Assembly: GCA_030247885.1 (NCBI GenBank) | Contig: JAPDRO010000007.1 | Location: 211,001-275,000 of the forward strand | Direction: 5' to 3' | From: Taxawa tesnikishii (nom. ined.) | Lineage: Eukaryota > Ascomycota > Dothideomycetes > Dothideales | Length of the DNA: 64,000 nucleotides | Notes under the pieces: model-generated | Database searches by the model: none | Told to the model about the DNA's origin: nothing | The model's input: only the letters and a program-made list of their open reading frames with translations | Part shown: positions 25,192 through 38,212 of the stretch, piece after piece | How positions within the stretch are numbered: the first letter of the stretch is position 1 | Layout: every line of letters begins with the position of its first letter | Position numbers and translations under genes: made by a program

Positions 25192-25267
25192 TGTTAACAT
25201 GTATAACCCTACCTAAGGTATACAAGAGTAGATGCTCACGTGACATCACTTTTGTCACAAGTTAAAA
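25192..25267 (+). repeat. Right 76-bp direct terminal repeat
   Basis: Partner of 24894-24969, followed directly by the target duplication TATAC. Confidence 0.9.
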
Positions 25268-25768
25268 TATACTTCTATAATAACCCGATCTAGACCTTTC
25301 GCTATTAGATAGCTCTCCGCTAGATGGCACCGAGCTACGCGAAGCAAACGCGCTATTTAACTCTACGATCAAGGCGATCTAGGAGGCTCTATCCCTAGCA
25401 AAGTAGTATATAGAGCGGATAACTCGCGCTTTTAAATTAACGCATAGCGAGCTTATATTATTGCGCAAACAGCTAGCGGAGTAGGAGAAGCTTCTTAATA
25501 TACGAAAGGCTCGAAAGAAAGGCAAGTGGGTCGCATTAAAGGGAAGGTTCGTATTTAGCACGAAAGAAGTGCTCGAGATAGCGAAGGTAGCAGAAGCGGA
25601 TTTAGCGGCGAAAAAGCCGCGCGGACGGCCACGCAAGCGTCCGATTGAAGAAGTACTTGAGGAGGAGGAAGACGAGGTGCCTGAAAGTATATGTAGCGAC
25701 TCAGATTCTGACTGCATTGTTGTTGCGGTACGCAAATAACGATCGAAGTTGGAAGGTCTGCGGTTTAA

Positions 25769-25812
25769 TGATCGACTACCCCACCTGATCGACTTCCCCG
25801 CGGTTTACGTTA
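25769..25812 (-). repeat. Right terminal inverted repeat of pogo element (with TA target site)
   Basis: Exact inverted copy of 23582-23625. Confidence 0.95.
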
Positions 25813-27650
25813 TCTGATAATGAAGACTTTTCTGCCGCTTCTACTTTCTCGATGAAGTGCCCATCGAAGCGCTGTAAAGGGCAGGGTCAAGTATTACCGT
25901 CGGTGCTCTGACGCTCGGTACTGCAACTGGTACAGTGTTTGGAGCCTGCAAGCAGTTTTTGCCGAACGCGGTAGATCCGACCATCGCTAACCCTTCTTGT
26001 TTCTCACGGGCTCCAGCATTCCAGGGCAGGGAGATGAAATCCCGAGTGGAGTCTTGCTGTGGGTCCTACACCTAGATCTTGCAAAGCCACGGTTATCTGT
26101 GTGTCTGCGCGTGGCTCTCGTTGCACACGCTTCTGATGTTGAAATACTCTGATGACCGCTCGCAGCTCCAGGTCGCAGCGTTCGTAAAACCAGTGGCTTT
26201 CGTTGTATAAAAACGGAATGAATAGGAAAACTGCGCCGGTGGTATTCGAATCGGGCGACGATTGAGTCTCATTCAGGTGCCTGCGACCGTTGTCTGATGA
26301 AGACGGGCTGGCGTATTAATCCTTCTGCGTGAGCATGGCTCGAGATTGGGAGGTTCACACGGTCATGCCTAACCGATAGGCCCGTTTGGGCATTGCCGGT
26401 GGCATGCTTTTTGATGAAGGTCGCGCTTCGAAGTTGTAGCGAGCCGTGTTTGCATTCAACCCCATTTTCTACATGCCGTACGTCTGGTCACAGGATCTCC
26501 GAGTCGGTATTCCGAACGTCACGTACGCTAACCCCCCCCCCGCGCACTTACTCGTCCCGAAGAATCAGGTGCACACGGGTGCTAGTCATCACACCCACAC
26601 GAACCCCAGTATTTGCTCACGAGAAGAATCCTACACTCTCGCCTACGGATGGTGCTGCATCTTCCACATTGGTAAGTACAATATGGTGGGTCGGTTGAAC
26701 TGCGAGTGCAGAGTGATGAGAAACACCGCGATGTGGAAGCTTGCCCCGATGTATACGAGCCTAGGTCATGCCTTCACACCATGCCTACAAGAACAGCGAA
26801 TCGCGCGTCATCACCTCTCTAACCTGCCTTCGTGGAGCAGAACGTACATGCTATGCGCCCATCCCTGTCTATGTTCGTAACAAATGAGAGAACAGGTATT
26901 ACCGCATCGCACCGCGGAGAACGTCTTCTCCAGCAGCCCACACAGAGCGTAGAGAGCTACTGAACAGAACAGGAGCGCCTCTCTAGCTATTGTGTCATCC
27001 TTGGTGCAGAGGTGTGTTATCGGAACAGTCAGGATGAGGTGAATGGAGAAAAAGCAGGAACCTACATTACCCTGCTAGTCTTCTCTGTACCGTGTCCATT
27101 AGACCAGATGTGGTTGCCGGAAGGGCCAGTTCCAAGGATGTTCTGTGGCTCTGTGCAATACCACAGAAGCGCTGAAGCTGTCTGCCGCCGTGACCGGGCA
27201 AGCCTGATAAAGTGTGTCTTACAATGGAGCGAGGAATGTCTGCCCGCTCATGTATTCCGATGAATGCAAACCTGTTGTAACCTTCTGCAAAGACGATGTC
27301 CTGAGAGGATTGCTGTACTGTGGCGAGTGGACGACATCACAGCACGTCTTCCTCTTTGCAGCCGCATATTCTTGGCAGGGGTAGGGACCTCGCGTGCAGA
27401 AACATAGGGACTAAATCGGCGTTCGGTGCAAGGTTTAGCCTATCAGGGGTCGTCAAATCAGCCCATCGTGCTAAATGGTTCGAGAAATCAGCCCAGAAAA
27501 CAAGAGGCGCATGTTCAACGCCAAAATATCTACTCTTGCTGCCACCCTCTTCCCTCTCCACCACCTCCACCCCTTCCACCTCTACACACGGCCGGCGCAT
27601 CGCATCCGGTTGTCCTTCTGCGACGTCTGGAATCTGGAACTTCTCACGCA
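25813..27650. other. Spacer upstream of CYP51, no gene seen
   Basis: Short frames only. A C-run lies at about 26530-26540. The last 150 bp before the CYP51 ATG are pyrimidine-rich, with CCACC and CCTCC repeats typical of fungal promoters. Confidence 0.4.
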
Positions 27651-29492
<1,842 letters not shown>

Positions 29493-30830
29493 TGTGGAGG
29501 CGATGATACCCGTGTACGGTGCGTAAAGCGGTGGCATAGTCGTTTGGTGCCGCCGAGCGTGCATAGAGTTCCCGAAATGGATAAATATCGTTCATCGACT
29601 GGAATCGTACTCGTGCCACGTCAACCGTGACGGATGATGTTCGCTGACCGCTCCTTCCTCGGGGGCCCCGTGCTGCGGTGAGTTGCAGTCAGACCCGGGA
29701 GCTGCGCACTTGATTGCTGCGACCCCGATGTCGTCGTCGCCGCGCGGATCCGCATCAAACTATGCACCCGCGCCCCTCACGGCCGGTTCGTTCCAACACC
29801 CCCTGTACCACCACTCCTCCCCACTCATTACCCACTCCCCGAAAACCGCCACCGCCCTCGTCAGACCCCCGCTATACCCCTCCAACTCCAACGCGCCGGT
29901 GCGCGTCCCAGGGCGCGATGCAAGCCGGGTGGGCGCAAGAGGGTGGGCCGGGGCAGCGGTGGAGAGAGCGAGCGGCTCAGGTCAGCGAGGCCGGGCTTCC
30001 ATGACCGAGACGAAGGGGAGCGGTCGCGTGGGGTTCCCACGGGACGATCGAAGCCGTCCCGGAGATGGTGTGCCGTGTCCAGGGGTGGGGCGGCTTGTGG
30101 TCGGGGCCGGATCGGCTGACTGACGGATGGCTGGCTGGCTCTGCGGAGGGATGGGTGTGCTGCGCGGGCGTCTCGTCGCGGTGGCACGGTTCTTGATGGG
30201 GGTGGAGGATGGATGCGGAGGTGGGGGATGCTATGCTGTCCTCTGCTGTTTTGTATGTATGTATGGGTGGGTGGGTGTGTGGGTGGGTGGATGTGTGTGG
30301 TGACGGAACGGCGCAGAGCGGAGTGGGATGGATGATGGATGTTGGGAGATATGCGTGGGGAAGGACTTGCCTATATATGTATCTGGGTTTGCCGAGCTGC
30401 AGATCAGGTGAAGGAGACAATCGTGCGCACTCCGATTGTGCCGGAACTACACCGCGACATATCCACTCATACTAAATGCGTGAGCGACGAGACGGGACGG
30501 ATGCTGAAGTGAGGTGGATGTAGGGGAGAGGTGGGTGCTCCGTCTGCTGGCCCGCTGTCGAATACGTTCCAGATGCCCTTACCTGGTCTGCTTTGACTAG
30601 CTTCCTTTTCTGTATAGCGCGGGGCTTCGCATTCCCATCCGCGCACCACGTAAAGTCCACGACGCAAACCATACGGATTCAAAATCACCAGACCAGAGTG
30701 CATCAACTCGGTAGATTGACCGTTCTCATTAGCGTACAGACGGCATACTACATGATCGTTGCGTACAAGCCCACAAAATCCTACAAGATCCCCCTCACTC
30801 ATCCATTGTACCCATCAGATCGGGGGCCGC
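29493..30830. other. Intergenic between convergent CYP51 and GH1 genes
   Basis: 3' ends of two genes face each other over 1.3 kb. Holds a GTAT/GGGT-type microsatellite at 30253-30300. The 29740-30110 part is GC-rich with many small frames but no recognisable product. Confidence 0.4.
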
Positions 30831-32687
30831 TCACAGGCCATGCTGCCTGAAAAAGTCGACAAAGGTGAACATGCTGGCCTTGGGGGTCCTGACTTCGGTG
30901 GTGTAGTTGACGCTCTGCAATCCGAACCTGGTGGTCAGTCCGCTGCTCCACTCGAAGTTGTCGAAGATGCCCCAGGCGATGGCGCCGGTGACGTTGACAC
31001 CGTCCTCGACCTTGGCGGCGAGGAGGTTGTTGAGGTAGCCCTGGAAGTAGTCCTGCCGGCGCTGGTCGAAGAGCTGGTCCGGGTACGAGGTGAAGTCGCT
31101 CTCGAAGGGCTCCGCGAAGCCGAACTCGGACAGGACGATGTCCTTGCCCTTGGGGCCCGTGTACGTGTTCTGGAGGTAGTTGAGGAACTGCCTGATGCCC
31201 ACGGGTACGCTCTTGAGCCAGGACGCGCCCGGGTCGGCCGCCGGACCGATGTCCCAGCCGGAAGCGGTGACTTGGGACTGACGGATGCAGGTCGGGTAGC
31301 TGGGGTCGGAGCTGTTGGACACGCAGGATGAGGTGGTGTTGCCGGGGAGCGCGCCGATGATGTCGGTTGTGTAGCCATCGATGGCGAAGAAGTCGCAGGA
31401 GCCGAGGATCATGGCGCTCTGCGCGGCGGTGAAGTTGGGGAGCAGGTCGCCGAGGGTGCTGCGCATCGAGGCCGGGTAGTCGCCCGTGCGCCACACCGGG
31501 TCGTTGAACCAGCCGAGCTGGAAGTCGTTGCCGCGGGCGACGGCGGCGGCGTCGGCGGCGGAGGTCGTGTTGGCGATGAAGTTGTTGGCGCTGTTCTTGA
31601 AGGTCACGCGGCCCTTGCCCTGCAGCTCGTTGCGGTACCAGTCGACAATCTGCGCGTGCACGAGCAGAGTGTTGTGGCCGCAGTAGTACTGCGCGCGGAG
31701 ACCGGTGATGCCGTACTGTGGCCAGTAGCCCTCCGGGAAGCCCGGGTACTCGTCACCGCAGTAGACCTGAGGTTCGTTGACGGTGACCCAGATCGGAACG
31801 TATGCGTCGTAACGGGTCATGATGAGCTGAGCGTAGGCCAGGAAGTCGGCGATGATGTCCTCGGAGACCCAGCCATTGTACTCGTTCATGAGGGCGAGAG
31901 GCGTGTCCCAGTGGAACAGGGTGACGACGGGCTTGATGCCGGCGTCGACGAGGCGCTGGATGACGTCGTCGTAGTGAGCGAGGGCCTGCTCGTTGACGTA
32001 GCCGCGGCCGAAGGGGAAGACGCGGCTCCAGGAGATGCTGAGGGAGAAGTATGGGATGTTGAAGGCCTTCAGGCGCTCAATGTCCTGCGGGTAGAGGTAG
32101 TAGTGGAGGTCAGTGATGTCTCCGGTGGTACCGTCGGCAACGTAACCGGGAACACGGTGGGACAGCAGGTCCCAGATCGAGGGACCGCGGCCCTCCGCCA
32201 TGGCTGCACCCTCGACCTGGTAGGCAGCACTGGCGACACCCCAGACGAAATCGGAGGGCAGCTTGTAGGAGCTCAGGTTGCCGGTGGTGATCTGAGACGA
32301 GAAGCTCAGGGACGGAGGTGGCACCGGGGACGGCTCTGGCGTCGGGCTGACGGTGGTGTTGAAGGGGAGAGAGGAGACGGGTCCGACCTGCTCCCAGAGC
32401 CTCGACCATGCTTGCTCAGAGTAGTCGGTGGTGAGGACCTGACCCGATGAGGTGGGTGTTGGCGCCTGCGAAGTCCAGGAGGTGTAGGTGAAGTTGCTCA
32501 GGCTGGAGAAGGTCAAGTTCCCGCTCGCCGGGGCGGCACTCTGCATGGCAGAGCTGGAGGCGGCCGATCCGATGGCGGAGATCTGGCTCGAGGCAGCAGC
32601 TCCGACACCCGCGGAGGAGGTGGAGGCTTGGGCGAAGGCAGCGCGAGCGCCGAGGACGGCGGCGCCCAGCAGGGAAAGGGTCGACAT
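30831..32687 (-). CDS. Secreted GH1 beta-glucosidase
   Basis: Single exon of 618 residues. A signal peptide (about 1-19, ending ARAAFAQ) is followed by a 110-residue Ser/Ala/Pro-rich region and then a complete glycoside hydrolase family 1 barrel from about residue 143 (DFVWGVASAAYQVEGA). The acid/base is Glu305 in VTVNEP and the nucleophile Glu521 in IVLSEFG; the aglycone wall motif WGIFDNFEWSSG is present. Many N-glycosylation sequons occur. It would cleave beta-glucosides outside the cell or in the wall. The long low-complexity N-terminus is unusual for intracellular fungal GH1 enzymes and fits export. A TATA box lies 61-67 bp upstream of the ATG. Confidence 0.95.
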   Translation of the reverse strand: MSTLSLLGAAVLGARAAFAQASTSSAGVGAAASSQISAIGSAASSSAMQSAAPASGNLTFSSLSNFTYTSWTSQAPTPTSSGQVLTTDYSEQAWSRLWEQVGPVSSLPFNTTVSPTPEPSPVPPPSLSFSSQITTGNLSSYKLPSDFVWGVASAAYQVEGAAMAEGRGPSIWDLLSHRVPGYVADGTTGDITDLHYYLYPQDIERLKAFNIPYFSLSISWSRVFPFGRGYVNEQALAHYDDVIQRLVDAGIKPVVTLFHWDTPLALMNEYNGWVSEDIIADFLAYAQLIMTRYDAYVPIWVTVNEPQVYCGDEYPGFPEGYWPQYGITGLRAQYYCGHNTLLVHAQIVDWYRNELQGKGRVTFKNSANNFIANTTSAADAAAVARGNDFQLGWFNDPVWRTGDYPASMRSTLGDLLPNFTAAQSAMILGSCDFFAIDGYTTDIIGALPGNTTSSCVSNSSDPSYPTCIRQSQVTASGWDIGPAADPGASWLKSVPVGIRQFLNYLQNTYTGPKGKDIVLSEFGFAEPFESDFTSYPDQLFDQRRQDYFQGYLNNLLAAKVEDGVNVTGAIAWGIFDNFEWSSGLTTRFGLQSVNYTTEVRTPKASMFTFVDFFRQHGL

Positions 32688-32747
32688 GGCTGCAGACGTG
32701 CTGGATGATGTTCCTGGTGGACAGCAGTGGTGACGCCCTTCCCTGCC

Positions 32748-32754
32748 TTATATA
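32748..32754 (-). promoter_or_regulatory. TATA box of the GH1 gene
   Basis: TATATAA on the minus strand, just upstream of the start at 32687. Confidence 0.6.
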
Positions 32755-33320
32755 CCACGCCTGACGCGCACGGCATCGGTACGCTCACGACGACGACAGC
32801 ACAGGAATGCCGCGGGGGGCAGAGACTCTCGCTCCGCGACAGCACAGATGTTCCGCCCCAGCCACTTTCTGGCCGCCGTTCCGACCAATCGAACATGTGC
32901 GACATGATGTTTGGCAGACGAAAAGGCAGCGATGTCGCTCGATGCACATGCCGAATCCTTGCAGTCGCATTGTCCGTCACTGTCCAGCAACGGGTCTAGT
33001 GCTGATGCGGCTCCGTCAGGTGCCTGTTCCACCTGTCTGTTCTGGCATGCCGTCCGCGCCGCTCCACTCCGGCTCGGATCCATGTGCACAGGCACCAATG
33101 AGACATGTCGCAGACTCCACAGCGGCCGACTGGAGGGCGTCCGGGTCTCCGCGCCGGGTTTCCTGGTGCTGGACGACAGTGCATAGGATGGTATGCGAGG
33201 GAGATGAGGTGAGGTACGGTGATGGAGAGGACCCGGGGATGAAGCAAGAAACGGCGCTGCTGACTCCACAATGCTTGTCTGTGCGGCTTGTGCGGACGTC
33301 ATCATGTACCGTGCTACCCG

Positions 33321-33362
33321 CCATGTCTCTCCATGTCTCTCTGTGTCTCTCCATGTCTCTCC
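33321..33362. repeat. 10-bp minisatellite, four copies
   Basis: CCATGTCTCT repeated head to tail, third unit CTGTGTCTCT. Confidence 0.75.
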
Positions 33363-33810
33363 GCGTCCATCGCCGGCGGGCACACACTGGATCCCAGCAA
33401 GGCTGGGGAGACAGTGGGAAGAACCTGCTCTTCTAAGCCGTCCCGCCCGAAACCACGGCGACCGCCGAAGTCTGTGTTGGTATTGAGGCTGCTGCTGATG
33501 CTTTGGACTTCTCCATCTCTCGAGACGAGGTACGCGGCAGCTGACAGCTTCACAGCCGAGCAGCCGTCCATCGACAAATACGCGTTACACACGACGAGCG
33601 AAAGCGTGCAAGCGCCAGGCCGTGCGCGTCGTCGTGGCCGAAGGAAGTGTCGTCGACCTACATGTTCCACGTTCAAGCCAAGCACGACCAAGCTCTTTGG
33701 GCCGAAAGCTTCGTTCCCACGGAACATGCGCTCGGTACCTGAGCGACGACATGTTCATGCAAGTAACCAACAGCCGCAGTCATGTCTTGGTATCATCCGA
33801 CGGGGAGCTA

Positions 33811-33840
33811 GCTATGTGCTATATGCTATATGCTATATAT
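33811..33840. repeat. GCTATAT 7-bp repeat
   Basis: GCTATGT then GCTATAT units in tandem. Confidence 0.7.
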
Positions 33841-33958
33841 CCCATGGCAACCGCTTTGCCTAGCGCGCATCTCCCATCGCACGTCGCACGCCAAGGACGT
33901 CACGCACATCATCTTCTTACCACAACCCCCCCCCCCTCTCACCCTCCCTCGTCACCCC

Positions 33959-35520
33959 TCAATGCCTCCACACCCTGACTTGCTTGTCCTGCCCGCCGCT
34001 TCCCACCCTCTCCCCGTCCGGGCTCCAATCGACCGCGAAGACCTGATCCTTGTGCCCGGGCAGATCCTCCCTCAACTTCCCCGTCCTCGTGTCCCACACC
34101 TTGAGCGTGGTGTCCTTGCTGCCACTGACGAGCAGCCTGCTGTCCGCGCTGAACGCGACCTGGTACACGGGTCCGACGTGGCCCTTGAGCGTGTGCAGGA
34201 AGCTGCCGTCGCGCGCGCTCCAGAGCTTGATGAGGTTGTCGAAGCCCGCCGACGCGAGCAGCGTGCCGTCGGGCGAGAAGACGACGTGGTTGACTTGCTT
34301 CTGATGGCCCAGGAGACGCGCCACGGGCTTGGTGGACGTGCCGGGCGTCCAGAGGTAGATGGTGCAGTCGTCGGACGCCGACACCAGGCGCTCGACGACG
34401 GTGCCGTCGCTGCCGGAGTTGACGCCCGCGGCCGCTTCGAAGCGCTCCTTTGCCTTGGCGCGCATGCCCGCCCCGCTGTCCGGGATCGACTTCTTCCCGC
34501 CGTGGTCGTGGTACGCCGTTCGGAGGACGAAATCCGTGCTCAGCGCCAGGTGGTTCACCCAGTGCGCGTGCGCGTTCAGCGTGTGCGCCAGCGTGCCGTC
34601 CGACGCCCTCCACACCTTGATGCTCTTGTCGTGGCTCGCCGTGTAGATGAAACCGGCGCCTCCCCACCTCACGCAGCTCACGTTGCCCTTGTGTCCCGTC
34701 AAAGCCATGTCCGCCTTCCTGCCCACCGTGTCCCATATCCTGACCGTGCCGTCCTTGCTCGCCGACGCCAGTCTCGGCCTCCCCGCCGCCTGCACGTGAT
34801 ACGGCTCCCAGCTCAGGCTCGTGATCCACTTCGTGTGACCCTTCAGGGGCCCGCCGAGCGGTTTCCCCGTCACCGGGTCCCACAGACGCACCGTGTTGTC
34901 CATGCTCCCCGTCGCCAGCACGCCGCCGTCCGGACTCCACGCCACGCACAGCACCCACCCGGTGTGCGCGCTCAGCGTGTGCAGCGGCGTCCCCGTCTCG
35001 CAGTCCCAGATCCGTGCGGTCTTGTCCCCGCTCCCCGTCGCGAGGCGCGAGCTCGACGCGGGCGAGAACTGCGTGCACAGGATCGACTCGCCGTGTCCCG
35101 ATATGGCCGCCGAACACCGCGTCACCGCCTTGACCCTGAACACCGCCTCCGCGCGACAGGGGATGTCGAGCTGCACTTCGCTGCTGCTTTCGCCCTTCGC
35201 GATCGCGTCCAGGATCCGCTGCTGGCTGAACTCGGCCCCTTCTGCGCCATCGGTGCCGAGGGGGTCGTAGAAGCGGTAGGGAAGCCGTTCGGAGGCGTCG
35301 TTGCGGTCGAGGAGGGAGTTGAGGAGGAGGGAGAGGTTTTGGGCGTGAGGTCGGCGAGCGAGATGGTCACCACGGGTCCTTGCGGGAGGCCGGTGTCTGC
35401 GTCGAGGAACTGGATGCGCTGGTTGCCCACGGGCATGGGTGGTGGAGAGACCTGCTCGCGAGCGCGTGCCGCGGCGGCCGTCTTTTGCCGTTTCGAAGGC
35501 GGTGGGAGAACCGTCGCCAT
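33959..35520 (-). CDS. rsa4: Ribosome assembly WD40 protein Rsa4/Notchless
   Basis: Rsa4 binds pre-60S particles, where the AAA protein Rea1/Midasin pulls on its N-terminal domain during nuclear maturation; it is essential in yeast. The corrected protein has 520 residues. The Notchless (NLE) domain starts at about residue 33 (NQRIQFLDADTGLP) and continues as LADLTPKNLSLLLNSLL after one base is restored at the T4 run 35337-35340. It is followed by eight WD40 blades, for example HGESILCTQFSPASSSRLATG, HTGWVLCVAWSPDG and HKDQVFAVDWSPDGERVGSGG, ending QVRVWRH. A true frameshift here would delete the whole propeller, so an assembly under-call is far more likely. No intron is needed. Confidence 0.95.
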
Positions 35521-38212
35521 GCTGTCCTGCTGTGTTTGAAAAACGACCGGTGAGCGGACGACTAGGAAACTGTTTGTTTGCGAACGGGATCGGCTTCAGA
35601 GAATTGCGAATCGAAAAGTTGCCGCGCCAAGATTCCGATAAGATCGTGGATATATGATAAAATCATTGAGATATGATAAGATCAGCGGATCCTGACTCGA
35701 GTGTGAAGATGAGAGGTCTTGGCGGGATCTTCTGCTTGCGGGGAAAGGCTAAAGGCTGCCATTGCTATGCAACGCCTCGCTATGGATGAGCAAGCAACCT
35801 GCCACTTCAAATCTCACAACCATCTGCACAGACCGTGTCATTTCTGTTCCGCCTGCAACGGTCTCCAAGGACGCGTTCATCAGGACTGACGATGCAAGGA
35901 AGAAGAGCATCGCCAGACACGAATGCGACGATGTATCGGATTACTATACACTCCATGTTTGCAGGAGAAGATTCAAGCGAGGACGTTTGTGTGTCCAAGT
36001 TGGCCACGGCTTTGGGAAAGGATGGACCGACTCTATCATCTGGCCGAAGTTGGCGTTCCAAAGTCTTCTCGACATCCATACCGAGGCGTAAGTATGGTTG
36101 AACAGTCACGAAATCGAAAAGCTTTCCGGACCGCGCGAACTTGTGAAACTCCGTCGCTGAATGAGAGAGCTCGATGCATGGGGTTGTGAGGATTTCCCGG
36201 ATTACATCGACAGGACACACGAGGTTTATAAAGTACTCGAAAATCTGGATGCAAGCCTTCAGATACCGGATCCCGTACGTTTGCTTTCATTTCGTGATGG
36301 GCTCGACCGTGAGAATGGCCATGGACCACATAGGCAGAGCTTCCGGAACATGTTCAAGATGAAGCATGATATGCTCGAAGTTAACCTTGCTGAAACCATC
36401 TTTTATTGTAACTAATGCACTACGACCACGCATGCGAGAAGTGAAGGCGTGTCAGCAAAGACGTGAAGCTGACAGCAGACGTGGCACGAAGTCGCTCCGT
36501 CAACACTGCAACATGCCTGGCCACTCGATTGATCGATGCTGGAGGCTCCGTCCTGGAATGAGAAGTGGCAGATGTCGACGAGCCGCAGACGGCCGCGGTT
36601 GGCCCGAGTCAAGGTCCAAGGAATCGACGACGATAGGATGACTGGCTTGAGGTAGTCCAACGTTCATAGCGAGGTTGCTCTTCGATCCTTCGATGTCGGC
36701 TCTTCCCATCATACCGAAGCAAGATTTGGTAAATGTTGGACTTCATAGCCGATAGACTTCACACTACCTCATTCGTGGGAACAAGTGAGGCTCGGGAAGG
36801 TCGTTCAGGTTTCGATATCGCCTAGTCCTAGTATCAAAACATCTGCAGTTGATGTTCGGCCAGCCAATCTGAATCGGTGAAGGCTGACTGACGGGCAGGT
36901 GATAGCACCTCATCATAGGGTTATCTAGAGCAGAGCTACCGAGGGTTGGTCTTCGGACCATACATGCAACGTGCGTCAAGAGGCCGGTAGCGCTAGACGT
37001 AGTATGGCAGATTGTTCGAGGGACGTGTTAACCCTACCCGACACCGTGCTCGTATCTGAAGGGTATGCAGCCTGGATAGTCTAGGTCGCTCGTGTGTGTA
37101 ATGAGTCGGGCCTGGTATATGCGAATATGCAATGTGCGTTAGGTTTGGGCCTTCGTGGGACAGGTTAGTTTCACCCTGCTGATGACGGTCATCTCAACGG
37201 CAATACCGCTCAGTACGAAGGGAACCACAATTCCGGATCGCCAACCCTACGGCCGTCCGACTACGCTATACCGCGAAGCTACGCCCGGCTAACTATTCTT
37301 CGTCATTTTAGGTGTCTGAGAACATTACGGGGACTGACCTCAAGCCACCAACCATGCGTTCGGAACATCGACCTCATATGTTCACACCGGTTTCGTTGGC
37401 TTCTCACCCAATGCTATCATACTAACGAAACCGTCCCTTGTTTGGCCTCGCGCTTCCTTCCGCCCATCTTTTCCGCTGTACCTGCCGCTCAATTTCCTTT
37501 TGCGTCTCTACAGGTAACGCTCGCGGCTCAGGCCCATGCCTCCCTCTCTTTCCCTCGCAACTGCTCTACGTGTAAGGGCGGAGAACACTGGGCGGTTGTT
37601 CGTAACCAAAGCCTGTCGGGACCTATGGAATATGTGGACGCCTGAGAACGCTTCCAGGTCTGCTCTGATGAGCACTCAAGAAGACCCATTGTGTCATAGC
37701 TCGTGACTGCAGCAAAGCAGTAGCCCATTTTCATATGTTTCTCCAAACGTTTCTCCAAGAACAACGATAACAACAACAGATACCTACACACGTTCTGCAA
37801 CAGAAATCGAGACAACATCTGCAGGTGCAGCAGCACCACGACCATCGGAACGAGAACCCCGTTCACCGCGAAGGAAGAAACAGTATTCCGCTACGTCACC
37901 TTCACCTCCGCCAGAAGTGAAGCCAACAACGTGACGGACTAGTTGTTTCCTGGGGATGGTTATCGCCAATGCGCAAGCCGGTGTGTAACCTGAACTTTCC
38001 GGACTGCCTCGCAACGAACCTCAAACCGGGCCATGAGCGCATCGAGTAGGAAGATTCATATCCCACGCCTGCCAATCGGCCGGTGTCCGCTTCCCCACTC
38101 ATCGTCAATTCAGACACATTTGATCTTCCTTCAACACCTGTCCAGCCTTTCTCTCTATGTGCGACTCACAACGACAAAAAGCCAAGAGAGAACTCCCGCT
38201 GGAAACGAACAC
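35521..38212. other. Gene-poor spacer, nothing convincing
   Basis: 2.7 kb containing the Rsa4 promoter. Frames at 35762-36091 and 36161-36415 are the longest, with no domain, signal peptide or splice partner. No transposon ends or RIP-type composition noticed. Confidence 0.4.

Larger units (their letters stand above)
24894..25267 (+). mobile_element. Nested 374-bp terminal-repeat element with tRNA-like core (TRIM- or SINE-like)
   Basis: Two 76-bp direct repeats (24894-24969 and 25192-25267) differ at one base and begin TGTTAACATG. The element is flanked by the 5-bp duplication TATAC (24889-24893 and 25268-25272). A purine-rich tract (TTAGGGGAG) directly precedes the second repeat, where an LTR element has its polypurine tract. 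The 222-bp interior has no coding capacity and begins with a tRNA-like sequence. It is rich in CA and TG, so it inserted after the host transposon was mutated by RIP. The repeats end in AAAA rather than the usual CA. Confidence 0.85.
23670..25739 (+). pseudogene. Decayed Fot1/pogo transposase
   Basis: ATG at 23670 starts a frame with the CENP-B/Psq-like DNA-binding helix (AVSALENKEYKLVRKAA, then GRTSRA). Internal TAG stops sit where CAG or TGG codons are expected, as RIP produces. The DDE core region can be followed at about 24100-24890. The C-terminus (25490-25739) still reads cleanly, with the AT-hook KKPRGRPRKRP and an acidic tail ending at TAA 25737. The frame is cut by the nested element at 24894-25267. 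It cannot encode a working transposase. Confidence 0.9.
23584..25810 (+). mobile_element. Fot1/pogo-type DNA transposon, RIP-damaged
   Basis: Perfect 42-bp TIRs flanked by TA, enclosing a broken transposase. Subtracting the 379 bp added by a nested insertion leaves about 1.85 kb, the usual Fot1/pogo size. The interior (about 24060-24890 and 25270-25480) is rich in TA and nearly free of CA and TG while CG is retained, the signature of CpA-to-TpA repeat-induced point mutation. Both ends are much less affected. Confidence 0.93.
32755..33958. other. Intergenic, no gene seen
   Basis: Promoter of GH1 and 3' flank of Rsa4. Several medium frames overlap on both strands without domains; simple repeats are listed separately. 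A C9 run lies near 33928-33938. Confidence 0.4.

Noticed and set aside
33939-35520. Rsa4 as a pseudogene
   Set aside because: One missing base in a T4 run is the only defect in 520 codons of a gene that is essential in yeast; assembly error is the simpler reading.
33830-35539. 569-codon open frame on the plus strand
   Set aside because: Antisense shadow of Rsa4; its sequence is Arg/Val-rich and matches no domain, while the minus strand encodes clear WD40 blades.
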